This document shows, one piece after another, positions 1 through 8,521 of a DNA stretch of 64,000 nt; position 1 is the first letter of the stretch, and every line of letters starts with the position of its first letter. Source of the DNA: Serratia entomophila (GTDB taxonomy: Bacteria; Pseudomonadota; Gammaproteobacteria; Enterobacterales; Enterobacteriaceae). The notes beneath the pieces were generated by a model. That model did no database searches. It was given only the letters and a program-made list of their open reading frames with translations, and had not been told where the DNA came from. The translations under genes and the position numbers were made by a program. The stretch is from contig NZ_CP082787.1 in the NCBI RefSeq assembly GCF_021462285.1, forward strand, positions 2,914,001 to 2,978,000. Direction: 5' to 3'.

Positions 1-1045
1 TAACAATAAAACGCAGGTTGCTATCGTCGCCCTGAACGCAGGCCGAAAAGGCATTCCATACCAGGGAAGCGCCGGGCGACGTGCCGAGTTGTGTGAGGTC
101 AATCACTTGCTCATCGGTGCAACGCGCGGCGCTGCAGCTGTTCATGGTGATGCCGTTGCAGTTTCCGGCAATGTAAGGCGTACCCACATCGTCTGCGGCG
201 GCATTGGCAATGCTGCTGCAGGCAAACGGCTGCGCGCTCTTAACCGGCTCGTACGCGTCATCCAGCGCAAACCCCAGGTAATACCCTTTGCTGCATTTCC
301 ACACATAGGGCGAGCCAACGTGCGTGCTGGCCCCCTGAATGCAACAGGCGTGGATACAGTTGCGGAACACTTCCCGGGTTAAAAAGCTGTTCCACTGGTG
401 CGTGGCGCGGCCCACCTTCCAGCCGCGATAACAAACCCCTTCGATGCTTAAATGCTCACAGCCTGCATTTTGCACGTGTAAACCGACGCCAAACGTCGTT
501 TTATTGTTTCTGAGCTCCAGGTTTTTCAACGCCAGCCCGCGGAAAAAGCCGCCGGAAAAGTAAAACCCCTGTTTCTCGGTATTGAAAACAATGACCGCGC
601 CGTCATCGTTGGTGCCTTCAATGGTAATACCCAACTGTTGTCCGGTGACCAACGGCGTGAGATCGACGCCATCAGCCAGGAACAGCTGGCCGCTGAAAAC
701 AAGGTGTTTACAGGCGCGATGCGCATTCATAAATGCCCTACGGTCGTCCGACACCCCATCCAGCCTGGCGCCGAACCAACGGTAGTCTCCAGGCGCTGCG
801 GCGTTGAACATGCGTTTCCAACGCTTGCCTTGGTGCGTAACAAGTATGCTGCCGCCGTCATCGCGGCTGGTCATATCGGTGTGATCGTAATAAAAGTCAC
901 CGCCGCCGTCTTTGCCGTCGGCGTAATAAGACGCAACGGCGATCCGTTGCCCCGGGAACGCCGGTTCCGTGGTTCTTAACGCCGCGATGCTCGGGCAGTT
1001 CGTCACCGGTTCTGCGCTCGTAGAAGTGGCGAAAATGGTCATCAT
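1..1045 (-). CDS. Tailspike-like right-handed beta-helix protein (partial, C-terminus outside window)
   Basis: An open frame runs from ATG at 1045 to the window edge without a stop (348 codons seen). AAGGAC lies about 6 bases before the ATG. Residues about 17-85 (start SIAALRTTEPAFPGQRIAV, then a GGG-FYYD-DDGG pattern ending GKRWKRMF) match the N-terminal cap common in phage tailspike depolymerases. After it comes YRWFGARLDGVSDDRRAF, a pectate-lyase-3-like start of a beta-helix. No signal peptide is seen. The helix part is cysteine-rich. It lies 66 bases downstream of the ATP-grasp gene in the same direction, so probably in the JUMPstart operon. Function is inferred: a polysaccharide-cleaving or -modifying enzyme. 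The fold is fairly sure, the substrate unknown. Confidence 0.75.
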   Translation of the reverse strand, partial: MMTIFATSTSAEPVTNCPSIAALRTTEPAFPGQRIAVASYYADGKDGGGDFYYDHTDMTSRDDGGSILVTHQGKRWKRMFNAAAPGDYRWFGARLDGVSDDRRAFMNAHRACKHLVFSGQLFLADGVDLTPLVTGQQLGITIEGTNDDGAVIVFNTEKQGFYFSGGFFRGLALKNLELRNNKTTFGVGLHVQNAGCEHLSIEGVCYRGWKVGRATHQWNSFLTREVFRNCIHACCIQGASTHVGSPYVWKCSKGYYLGFALDDAYEPVKSAQPFACSSIANAAADDVGTPYIAGNCNGITMNSCSAARCTDEQVIDLTQLGTSPGASLVWNAFSACVQGDDSNLRFIV

Positions 1046-1111
1046 CGTGATGTCCTTATGCAATAACAGGGAAACGCTTCCGAAGAAACCGGCTAATCCC
1101 CGTAGCGGTAA

Positions 1112-1963
1112 TTACTCGTTGAAATAACTGCCCCACTCTTTTTCCACGCTTTTTGGCATGAAATGACAGAACCCGGCGCCAGGCGTAAACGTCAGCTCGC
1201 CAAAGTAAATTCGCCCTTCCACCTGATAGAAATCAACGCGCACGTATGAAAACTGCCTGGCGGTCAACTCTGCCAAACGGATCATTTCGTCTAATTTTTC
1301 TGGGCGACTGGCCGGCGTGAGGCTATTTTCCGTCATCCCCATGCGGATATTGGTTCTATTCCAACTGACATCGAACACGTCTCGACGGTGCTCGCCAAAG
1401 CGCTGATAATCCACCTGAATGAAGATGCAGATGTTCCCGTCACGATTAAAACAATGAAATTTAATATCGTTCGGTATTTCCCCATTATCCAACAGCAATC
1501 GCTCCGCCATAATTTGCGGAACAATATCCTGATAATGTTTTTCGCGGTATTGATAATAAAAATTGGCATTCAGCCAACTGGAAGAGAGATCGTACAACTC
1601 ACCATAGCTGACCTGGTTTTTGTCAAACACCAATTTATTGTACCCGCTGCCGTGGTTGGCCTTCAGTACAAAAGAATCAGGCAGACTCTGATACATCTCA
1701 TAGGTGAGTTCCTTGCCATGAGCATAGAGTTCGACCAGATACTCCTCTCCCCACAGCCCGGCGATAAACTCTCTGACTTTGTATTTATCCGACAGCGTAG
1801 TGTATATTTTTCTCGGGTAAACTTTGCGCCGCATTATCTTTTCATTAAAGCAGGTTGGGTGAGAAAGATGGGGGATCCTTTTAAAATGCATTGCGTACTT
1901 CACTTGATGATATAAGGCATCCGGAACGTGCTTATATAGACGCTTAACAAGATTGTACAACAT
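1112..1963 (-). CDS. TupA-like ATP-grasp enzyme of polysaccharide biosynthesis
   Basis: 283 residues, matching the TupA-like ATP-grasp family that is often labelled glycosyltransferase in capsule and O-antigen clusters. Visible features are KANHGSGYNK (about 101-110), the ATP-binding loop, and VRVDFYQ followed by GELTFTPGAGF (about 241-265), the metal and phosphate end of the fold. Family members are thought to ligate an amino acid or similar group to a sugar or polymer; the substrate here is unknown. The start at 1963 is preferred because AAGGA sits 6 bases before it; the ATG at 1969 abuts that site. The gene follows the flippase (209-base gap) and precedes the beta-helix gene. Confidence 0.82.
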   Translation of the reverse strand: MLYNLVKRLYKHVPDALYHQVKYAMHFKRIPHLSHPTCFNEKIMRRKVYPRKIYTTLSDKYKVREFIAGLWGEEYLVELYAHGKELTYEMYQSLPDSFVLKANHGSGYNKLVFDKNQVSYGELYDLSSSWLNANFYYQYREKHYQDIVPQIMAERLLLDNGEIPNDIKFHCFNRDGNICIFIQVDYQRFGEHRRDVFDVSWNRTNIRMGMTENSLTPASRPEKLDEMIRLAELTARQFSYVRVDFYQVEGRIYFGELTFTPGAGFCHFMPKSVEKEWGSYFNE

Positions 1964-2172
1964 AATCATTCCTTAACTTGCAGAAAAAAGGGTAGGTAAA
2001 CTAGAGGGTAATGAGTGGCGAGTCGATTATCGCCGTAGGAAACCATTAAAATAAATCAATAAAAGCCAATGCGGCGTCTCCTTTCGCCGAAAAAAAAATA
2101 AGCATGGTTAAATAGAAGGGTTAATTCAAAGCATAATCATTAAAATATTGGCATGCGATAAGCCGGGCCGTC
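1964..2172. other. Gap between flippase and ATP-grasp genes
   Basis: This AT-rich stretch of about 200 bases has no reading frame and no strong terminator. The two flanking genes are probably co-transcribed leftward. Confidence 0.4.
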
Positions 2173-3453
2173 TTATTTTCGCTTAAGCTTTTTAATCAGC
2201 GGCGGAATGCAATAAAAGCAGCTAATTAGCAGCCGAGTGATTTTCCCCCGCTGGAAAAAGGCGTTAAGCACAAATAGAGACATAAATTCGGAAAACAATG
2301 TCGATATCGCCGCGCCCATCAAGCCGTAACGCGGTATCAGTAAAATATTCAGCACGACATTGATCACGGCGACAATTGGCATTTTAAGCGCGATGAAGCG
2401 ATAGCCGGAGAACAATACCATGCTTCTGTAGGAAACGGTGCCCAGCGCGCCAAACATCGCAGTCAGGGTGCAGACGGCCAAAATGGCGGCCGACGGCTGA
2501 AATTCTGCGCCGTATAACAGTTCAATCACCGGTTGCGCAAACCAGACGAAAAACAGCAGTACCGGCAGAGATATCATCAGCACGATCAGGTTGAGCAGCC
2601 GGATCCGATACGCCTGTTCCTCAGGCTGCCTGCTGCCCGCAATGCCGGGCATCAGCGAGGTAATCATCGCCATGGGAACGAACACCCACCCCTGCGCCAA
2701 CGTTGTCGCCGCACTGTACCAGCCGACCGCCTGAGTGCCGAGCATATTGCCCAGCATGAGTTGGTCTATCCGGGTATAAATGACGATCGATAAGCTGGAT
2801 ACCGCCAGCGGCAGGCCCACGCTGAACAGGTATTTTTCATAACTTTTGATTAACCGGCGCGGGGCGGCGATCTGCGCGCGGTTTTCACGGCAAAACATCC
2901 AGCGCCTGACCAGATAAGGTATCGCGCTGCTGACGATATAAGGCACAGCGAACCACGCCAAACTCAGTTCGGCATGAACCAACCCCAGGCGCAGCAGGAT
3001 AGACAATATCAGCACGGCGTTGTTGATAATGGTATTGCGCTTCGATTTCAACGTGGCGTCATAGTAAATCTTGTAGACGTCCTGCACGGAGAAATAGGCG
3101 CTGGCCAGCATCAGCACCAGCATTACCACCTCGGTGGTATCGCGGAACAGGAGTTGCCAAACCAGCAAGGGCAGCGCCGCCAGCAAAAATAGCCTGCGCC
3201 GGATGCGCATCGAAGCCATCATCAGACGAATACCGCTGGCGCGCCTGCGCGCGATGCGGTTAAAAATGATGCTATCGGCCCCCAGCTGGGCCAAGGGCAC
3301 CAGCACCGCCACCGTCGCCAACAGGTAATTAATGGCGCCAAACTGGCCAGGCCCTAAATAACGAGCAACATAGATAGAAACGAAAATTCCGGACAGGCTC
3401 AGGGAAATGCGCTCAACCATCAGCCACATGGCATTAACGAGAATCGCCTTCAT
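2173..3453 (-). CDS. Oligosaccharide flippase (Wzx/PST family)
   Basis: 426 residues, almost entirely hydrophobic helices (about 12-14), with the family N-terminus (IYVARYLGPGQFGAINYLLA) and a basic tail (PPLIKKLKRK). Wzx proteins move lipid-linked repeat units across the inner membrane for later polymerisation, so this gene marks a polysaccharide export locus. The chosen ATG at 3453 is preceded by AGAAGGG, although close; an in-frame TTG at 3498 would add 15 residues with no clear ribosome site. It is the first gene after the JUMPstart element. No polymerase (wzy) or glycosyltransferase is visible, so the rest of the cluster probably lies left of the window. Confidence 0.85.
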   Translation of the reverse strand: MKAILVNAMWLMVERISLSLSGIFVSIYVARYLGPGQFGAINYLLATVAVLVPLAQLGADSIIFNRIARRRASGIRLMMASMRIRRRLFLLAALPLLVWQLLFRDTTEVVMLVLMLASAYFSVQDVYKIYYDATLKSKRNTIINNAVLILSILLRLGLVHAELSLAWFAVPYIVSSAIPYLVRRWMFCRENRAQIAAPRRLIKSYEKYLFSVGLPLAVSSLSIVIYTRIDQLMLGNMLGTQAVGWYSAATTLAQGWVFVPMAMITSLMPGIAGSRQPEEQAYRIRLLNLIVLMISLPVLLFFVWFAQPVIELLYGAEFQPSAAILAVCTLTAMFGALGTVSYRSMVLFSGYRFIALKMPIVAVINVVLNILLIPRYGLMGAAISTLFSEFMSLFVLNAFFQRGKITRLLISCFYCIPPLIKKLKRK

Positions 3454-3845
3454 CCCTTCTGTAAACCTCTTGCCGGCGATACTGGCGGGAAAACGCAAGC
3501 CCGGCCAATCTCAATTGCTTTAACAGTGTACAAATCCGCTCCTATGGCCATCATGCAGGCCCACCCGCAAATACGGATCCGCCCTGCGGGCAAACGCGCT
3601 AAGCCATTGTTATTACCACTATCAAACCGGCGATGCAATCCTCCTTTCCTCCACGGCGGCCTGCACTTTTCCCACCGGCAATTCGCCGGCCCGGCACTGC
3701 CTTGTTGTCAAAGGGGAATGGCAAGCCAAGCCCATTTGCTCCATTAAAAGGTTGCATCCCTGCCGCCGGCGTGATGCCGGCCCTTCCCTCACTGTCCGCG
3801 CGGCGCGCCGACAGATTAACCCCTTGCCCCGTCTCTATATAAAAT
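3454..3845 (-). other. Long untranslated leader of the polysaccharide operon
   Basis: About 390 bases between the ops element and the flippase. Several small frames exist on both strands but none has a convincing ribosome site or composition. A long leader between JUMPstart and the first gene is usual for RfaH-controlled operons. Confidence 0.5.
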
Positions 3846-3878
3846 CACGCTACCGCCCTTGGGTTACAGCTCCCAATG
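3846..3878 (-). promoter_or_regulatory. JUMPstart sequence with ops element (RfaH recruitment site)
   Basis: Read on the minus strand, 3857-3846 is GGCGGTAGCGTG, identical to the ops core. The bases before it (GGGAGCTGTAACCCAAGG, 3875-3858) resemble the classic JUMPstart upstream half. RfaH binds RNA polymerase paused at ops and suppresses termination in long surface-polysaccharide operons. The element points toward the flippase, ATP-grasp and beta-helix genes and lies just after the epimerase gene. Confidence 0.9.
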
Positions 3879-3969
3879 TGCATGTTTTATTTTTGAACGA
3901 CGCGCAATTAATTCGGCTCTCCAACCGTTAACTGCGATAAGTCATTGCCTTTACGAGAGCGCTTTATTT

Positions 3970-4929
3970 CTATTTAACCCGCTCGTACCTAATGGTTCTT
4001 TCTATGGCCGAAGTCAGATCCACGGGGGCGACAAATCCATTGCTGACGCTGCTTTTAAATTGCGTCCTGGTGCAAAAATCCCTCACCAGGCTGCGATTGA
4101 TAAGAAACTTTTTTCGGCTTATTTTGCTCAGCACATCAAGCGCTGCTGCGCCACAGATCCCCAAAAAATAGGGGATATGCATGCTTTTCCTATTTTTCCC
4201 CAACGAAGAAGAGATGGCGGCTATCCATTCATTTACCGTCATATCCGGCTTATCGGCGTAGTTGCTGATGTGGTAGAGCGGCTGGAGATCCAATTCATAT
4301 TCCAGCTTGGCGGCGATGTTTTCGACATACGACATGGACTTCATGTTTTTACCGCTGCCGATCATCACCAGGCGGCCGCTGGCGATGCGATAAAGCAGCG
4401 TATACAGAGCGTCATAATGGCCTTCGCCGAAGACTTCCGTCGGGCGAATGATCGCCAACTTATTGCCGTTATCGGCCCGGCGCCAGGCCTCATACACATA
4501 CTCGGCCTCGAGCTTGGATTTACCGTAGTGATGCAGGGGCAAAATATCCCCTTCCTCATCGATCTCCCGTTTGACCGGGACGTAAACATCCACCGAGGAG
4601 GTGAAGATAATCTGGCGAATATCCAGCAGCGACGCCATCATGCACAGATTGCGGGCGCCCTGAACGTTAACCTGATAATGCAACGCGGAAGAATGAGTGC
4701 CGTTTTGCTCCGCCGCGGCGAGGTTGATCAGCGCGTCGCACCCTTTCAAAGGCTTAAGCAATGTCTGCGGCTCGGTCACGTCACCGTAGTGGTGCAGACC
4801 GGGAAACTGCGGGCTTGGCTGTTTATCAATAATCGTCAAACTGAGATCGCTACGCGCATTCAGACGTTTCACCAGACGGGTTCCTATAAAACCGGAGCCG
4901 CCGATAATTGCTACTTTACGCTTATCCAT
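3970..4929 (-). CDS. NAD-dependent epimerase/dehydratase (extended SDR)
   Basis: 319 residues. The Rossmann glycine motif GGSGFIG is at 10-16, the catalytic serine region SS at 111-112, and the YxxxK motif (YGKSK) at 135-139, followed by RPTEVFGEG. This is the layout of UDP-sugar 4-epimerases and related nucleotide-sugar dehydratases, so it probably supplies a sugar precursor; the exact reaction cannot be read from sequence. It lies upstream of the JUMPstart element on the same strand and has its own promoter region with a 20-bp palindrome 32 bases before the ATG. No clear terminator separates it from the flippase operon. Confidence 0.82.
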   Translation of the reverse strand: MDKRKVAIIGGSGFIGTRLVKRLNARSDLSLTIIDKQPSPQFPGLHHYGDVTEPQTLLKPLKGCDALINLAAAEQNGTHSSALHYQVNVQGARNLCMMASLLDIRQIIFTSSVDVYVPVKREIDEEGDILPLHHYGKSKLEAEYVYEAWRRADNGNKLAIIRPTEVFGEGHYDALYTLLYRIASGRLVMIGSGKNMKSMSYVENIAAKLEYELDLQPLYHISNYADKPDMTVNEWIAAISSSLGKNRKSMHIPYFLGICGAAALDVLSKISRKKFLINRSLVRDFCTRTQFKSSVSNGFVAPVDLTSAIERTIRYERVK

Positions 4930-4960
4930 AATTTGTCACTCAGCCAGGTTTCCCATTATT

Positions 4961-4980
4961 TCCACCTCATATGAGGTGGA
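4961..4980. promoter_or_regulatory. Perfect 20-bp palindrome upstream of the epimerase gene
   Basis: TCCACCTCATATGAGGTGGA is a perfect dyad 32 bases before the epimerase ATG. No T-run follows on either strand, so an operator for a dimeric regulator is more likely than a terminator. The cognate protein is unknown; the adjacent ToxR-like regulator is one candidate. Confidence 0.5.
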
Positions 4981-5108
4981 ACGCCAATACGCGTTAGATA
5001 ATGCAATCCAGACTGAACACATTTCGCAAGGCTTTCAAATAACAAATAATGAAATAAGCGCGTTAGGAATCGGTGAAATTTTCAATACAAGTGAAATTTT
5101 AACGGCGA

Positions 5109-6008
5109 TTAATTCTTAACCTCGTAAGCGACCTGATACTGCACGGTTTTATTAGGCAAAATGAGATTAATCTTACCATGCACGGCAGCCGCCGTTGTCT
5201 CATATTTCATGGTGTCCTTTCCCTGTTTAGGATCGACGCATTCAATCGTCGCCTGGGCCATCCTTCCCCCCTCATAGAGGCAAAGCAGCGTCTGCGGGAT
5301 GTCGTTTTGCGCGTTATTCAGCGTCAGCGTCAACATCACGCGCGTGTTGTTTTGAATATCATTAATCATCGGCGGCCGGGTTTGATTCCCCAGCACATAG
5401 GAGAAATGCGAGATAACCAGCAATGATAAAAACACCGCCAGGTACTTCACCGCGATGGTTGTTGGCATAGAGAAAAAGCCGCGTAGCATCGTCACCTTGC
5501 TAACCTCGGGGCCTTTTTTAACCTCAGGCGCCGATGTCGATTTCTCGGCGGATTTTTTCGCTACATGGCTATCCGGCGATTCATCTATTTCCGCATTCAG
5601 ACTCTCATTATTATCGTTATTTTCAGACATTTCTGCTTGCGTATTTTCATTATCAACACCTTCATCAACCCATATTTCATCACCCTCCAATTCATCTTCT
5701 TCGGATATAAAGTGAAATGCTGCCCTATTCTCCACCTTATAACCCAAACGAGGAATGGTTCTAATAATCGTGTGCCCCGTGTCGTCAATTTTCTGACGTA
5801 TCGATTTAATTGTTTGATTTATGGTTGAATCTGAACAATATGTCCCTTTCCAAATATTTTCTATAATTTCCGTTCGGCTAACCAGTTCTGGGGACTTGTC
5901 GACAAGGAGTGAAAGGATCTGATACTCCTTCCAGCGCAGGCGAAACTTTTTCCTGGTGGGCGTCAGCACATCGAGATTCCTAATCTTTATTCTTTTATCA
6001 AGATTCAC
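5109..6008 (-). CDS. ToxR/CadC-like membrane-anchored winged-helix regulator
   Basis: 299 residues from a GTG start at 6008. Residues 1-94 form an OmpR/PhoB-type winged helix (LRWKEYQILSLLV, then NQTIKSIRQKI and IIRTIPRLGYKV). An acidic, Asn/Ser-rich linker (about 95-180) leads to one membrane helix (about 184-206) and a periplasmic domain of about 95 residues with two cysteines (about 242 and 256) that could pair as in ToxR. The GTG has AAGGAA 7 bases upstream; the longer ATG start at 6056 has no such site. The gene is richer in A and T than its neighbours, hinting at transfer. The likely role is signal-responsive control of nearby surface genes, by inference only. Confidence 0.8.
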   Translation of the reverse strand: MNLDKRIKIRNLDVLTPTRKKFRLRWKEYQILSLLVDKSPELVSRTEIIENIWKGTYCSDSTINQTIKSIRQKIDDTGHTIIRTIPRLGYKVENRAAFHFISEEDELEGDEIWVDEGVDNENTQAEMSENNDNNESLNAEIDESPDSHVAKKSAEKSTSAPEVKKGPEVSKVTMLRGFFSMPTTIAVKYLAVFLSLLVISHFSYVLGNQTRPPMINDIQNNTRVMLTLTLNNAQNDIPQTLLCLYEGGRMAQATIECVDPKQGKDTMKYETTAAAVHGKINLILPNKTVQYQVAYEVKN

Positions 6009-6748
6009 TATTAATTTCCTTAGCGTGCTTGTCCTGTACACTTTGTATAGAAACATGAAAAAATGTTCAAGAAATTAAATGTAAACCCAATACCTTGAGT
6101 CATAGGATATTTTCTTTTATAAAAACCTTCCGATTTCATTTTTCACATCCCTTCATATAAGTAAGCGCCATTTATCCCAATGGCGAATCATCCCTGTTCG
6201 GCAGCATGGAGTATCCTCACGATTGCCGGCAATGAAATCAGACATCACACTGATAACAAAAGCAAAAGCGACACAACCCGCACCTCATCCATCATGTGAA
6301 ATTGTGAAATCGTTAAAGCACAACAATTAAACACAACTTCCCCCTGCCTTTTTGGCGCCAGATAGCCTACAAAAAGCCAGCAAAAACAGAATGAGAGTTG
6401 TCTGATTTAATCGGCATGACAGATATTAGGGATGCGATGCGCCATTTACGGAAGCGCTAATTGACGGCACTAAGACATGAAATAATAAATAAGGTATAGG
6501 ATAGCTATTTCCATGCCGTACACCTGATTATTGCCCTGAGTTTGGTTCTAAAAACCTCGGGTCAATAAAAACAAAACACAGCATCAATAAAATATTACCG
6601 GGCCACCGAAAAAAGAGGAGAAAATAGATACGACTATAAAAAAAGAAAAGTGCGGCAAGCAAGAATAAGAATTTTACCTAAATACAGAAAATTTCACTGA
6701 GAGGAAGCAAGACTATCGCCGGCGGTGAAGATGAAGATAATGACAAGC
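6009..6748. other. AT-rich intergenic region, no gene recognised
   Basis: About 740 bases with no credible coding frame. A 7-bp inverted repeat (6166-6172 with 6179-6185) is present. The region probably carries the promoter of the ToxR-like gene. In E. coli narGHJI would start here after narK; nothing of it is seen. Confidence 0.5.
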
Positions 6749-6770
6749 GGCCCCCTCCACGGAGAGGGCC
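6749..6770 (-). terminator. Hairpin after narK
   Basis: The stem is 6749-6758 with 6761-6770, 10 bp with one G-U pair on the minus-strand RNA, 16 bases past the narK stop. The T-tract after it is weak. Confidence 0.5.
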
Positions 6771-6786
6771 TGCGGCCATAATAACG

Positions 6787-8181
6787 TCAGACCCTTTTTT
6801 TGCGGCCGTATACCGCCCAGGTGATCACGACGCAAAGGACATAGAACACCAGAAAAATTTTCATCGCGCCGGCGGGCGAACCGGTCAACGCCAATGAGGT
6901 GCCGAATGCCTGAGGAATAAAGAAACCGCCGGCAGCGCCGATGGCCGAGATAAAGCCCAGCGCGGCGGCGGAGTCCGTAACGGCTTCGCGCTGTGCGCTT
7001 TCATCGCTGCCGCCCGCCGCTTTAACGCGCTCGACGGTGATTTTGCGAAAGATCACGGCAATCATCTGGAAAGTCGACCCGCTCCCCAGCCCGGCGGTCA
7101 GGAACAGCAGCATAAAGACGCTATAGAAGGCGATAAAGGAACCGGGATGCGCGCCGCCCGGCAAAGTGAAGAACAGCAGTGCGGCAAATACCGCCATCAG
7201 TACGAAGTTGATCAACGTCACCTTTACCCCGCCAAAACGATCGGACAACGCCCCGCCTGCCGGCCGCGCCAGCGCCCCCAGGAAGGGGCCGAAGAAGGCA
7301 TAGTGCAGAATGACCACGTCCGGGAACTGCGTTTTTGACAGCATGGCAAAACCGGCGGAAAAACCGATGAACGAACCGAAGGTGGCGAGATACAGCAGGC
7401 TCAACACCCACAGATGCCCACGCTTCAGCACCGGCAGTTGCTGGCGCAGAGAAGCCTTGGAGGCCGCCAGATCGTTCATGCCAAACCAGGCGGCCAACGT
7501 GGCGAACAGCAGAAAAGGCACCCAGATCCAGGCGGCGTTTTCCAGCCATAGCTGGCTGCCGTCCTGCTGGCTTTGCGCCGTGCCGCCAAACAGACCGAAC
7601 ATGGCGAAAGAGATTGCCAAGGGAGCGACCAGCTGCATCACGCTAACGCCCAGGTTGCCCAACCCGCCGTTCAGCCCCAATGCGCCGCCCTGCCGGGCCT
7701 TGGGAAAGAAGAAGCTGATGTTGGCCATGCTGGAGGCGAAGTTGGCGCCGGCAAAACCGCACAGCAGCGAAATAACGACAAATACGCTGAACGGCGTGCT
7801 GCTGTCCTGTACCGCAAATCCCAGCCACAGGCAGGGGATCAGCAGAAAACAGGTGCTGATGGCGGTCCAACGTCGGCCGCCGAAAATCGGAATGACGAAC
7901 GAATAAGGCACCCGCAGGATGGCGCCGGAAACCGAAGGCAGCGCGGTCAGTAAAAATAGCTGGTCGGTAGTGAAATTGAAGCCAACCTTGTTCAGGTTAA
8001 CCGCCACCGCGCTGAACAACATCCAGACGCAGAAGGCCAACAGCAGACAGGGAATGGAAATCCACAGATTACGGCTGGCGATGCGCTGGCCGCGCTCTTG
8101 CCAAAAAGCGCTGTCTTCAGGACGCCAGTCCTGAATGACCGCACCGGTTTTCTTTGATGATGGCGTTGCAAATTGCGACAT
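6787..8181 (-). CDS. narK: Nitrate/nitrite transporter NarK
   Basis: 464 residues, the usual NarK length, of the major facilitator superfamily (NNP family). The N-terminus (DWRPEDSAFWQERGQRIASR) and the first helices are nearly the same as E. coli NarK. Both nitrate-signature regions are visible: GFAGANFASSMANISFFFP (about residue 150) and TAGLGSGSTFQMI in the second half. It exchanges nitrate and nitrite across the inner membrane during anaerobic respiration. ATG at 8181 is preferred (GAGG 6-7 bases upstream) over GTG at 8196. It is divergent from narX-narL, with an FNR site 60 bases before the start. Confidence 0.96.
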   Translation of the reverse strand: MSQFATPSSKKTGAVIQDWRPEDSAFWQERGQRIASRNLWISIPCLLLAFCVWMLFSAVAVNLNKVGFNFTTDQLFLLTALPSVSGAILRVPYSFVIPIFGGRRWTAISTCFLLIPCLWLGFAVQDSSTPFSVFVVISLLCGFAGANFASSMANISFFFPKARQGGALGLNGGLGNLGVSVMQLVAPLAISFAMFGLFGGTAQSQQDGSQLWLENAAWIWVPFLLFATLAAWFGMNDLAASKASLRQQLPVLKRGHLWVLSLLYLATFGSFIGFSAGFAMLSKTQFPDVVILHYAFFGPFLGALARPAGGALSDRFGGVKVTLINFVLMAVFAALLFFTLPGGAHPGSFIAFYSVFMLLFLTAGLGSGSTFQMIAVIFRKITVERVKAAGGSDESAQREAVTDSAAALGFISAIGAAGGFFIPQAFGTSLALTGSPAGAMKIFLVFYVLCVVITWAVYGRKKRV

Positions 8182-8521
8182 AAAAACCTCAAACACGGAG
8201 AATCACTTCGCACACCCTAGGGGGCGCCCCCTGCGGCAAAGTTGATGTATATCAACGCAGGTGCAAGTAGTTGACGCACGAAAACCCCCTCTCCGCCCTT
8301 TATGAGTACGGGATGAATGTTAATAAAAAATATAAAAATCAATTGATTAACTGATTTATTTTTTAGCGGTGACCGCACATTCGCGCAAAGCGGAAACTAG
8401 TGGGTACTTCATTCGAGGTATGGGGTTATGCTCAGGGATAAGGAAAAATAGCGCTGAACCTTGACTTACCTTGCCTCCGCCGCCTGCGGCGGTCGCTTCT
8501 TTTCCCTGGGGAACCCCGTAT
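8182..8521. other. narK-narX divergent control region
   Basis: This region holds the FNR site at 8242-8255 and, toward narX, TAC-rich stretches (about 8402-8425) that loosely resemble NarL heptamers but fit no 7-2-7 pair well. A small inverted repeat GGGG-AA-CCCC lies just before the narX ATG and may mask its ribosome site. Confidence 0.45.
8242..8255. promoter_or_regulatory. FNR binding site
   Basis: TTGATGTATATCAA is a full match to the FNR consensus TTGAT-N4-ATCAA. Its centre is about 67 bases upstream of the narK ATG. A start point near 8207 would put the site at -41.5, the standard class II position, with TAGGGT (8219-8214) as a weak -10. Confidence 0.88.

Noticed and set aside
3859..4974. 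371-codon plus-strand frame
   Set aside because: Covers the epimerase gene in antisense; the minus strand has clear SDR motifs.
8398..8430. NarL heptamer-like bases before narX
   Set aside because: Two or more mismatches in each heptamer and no good 7-2-7 spacing.
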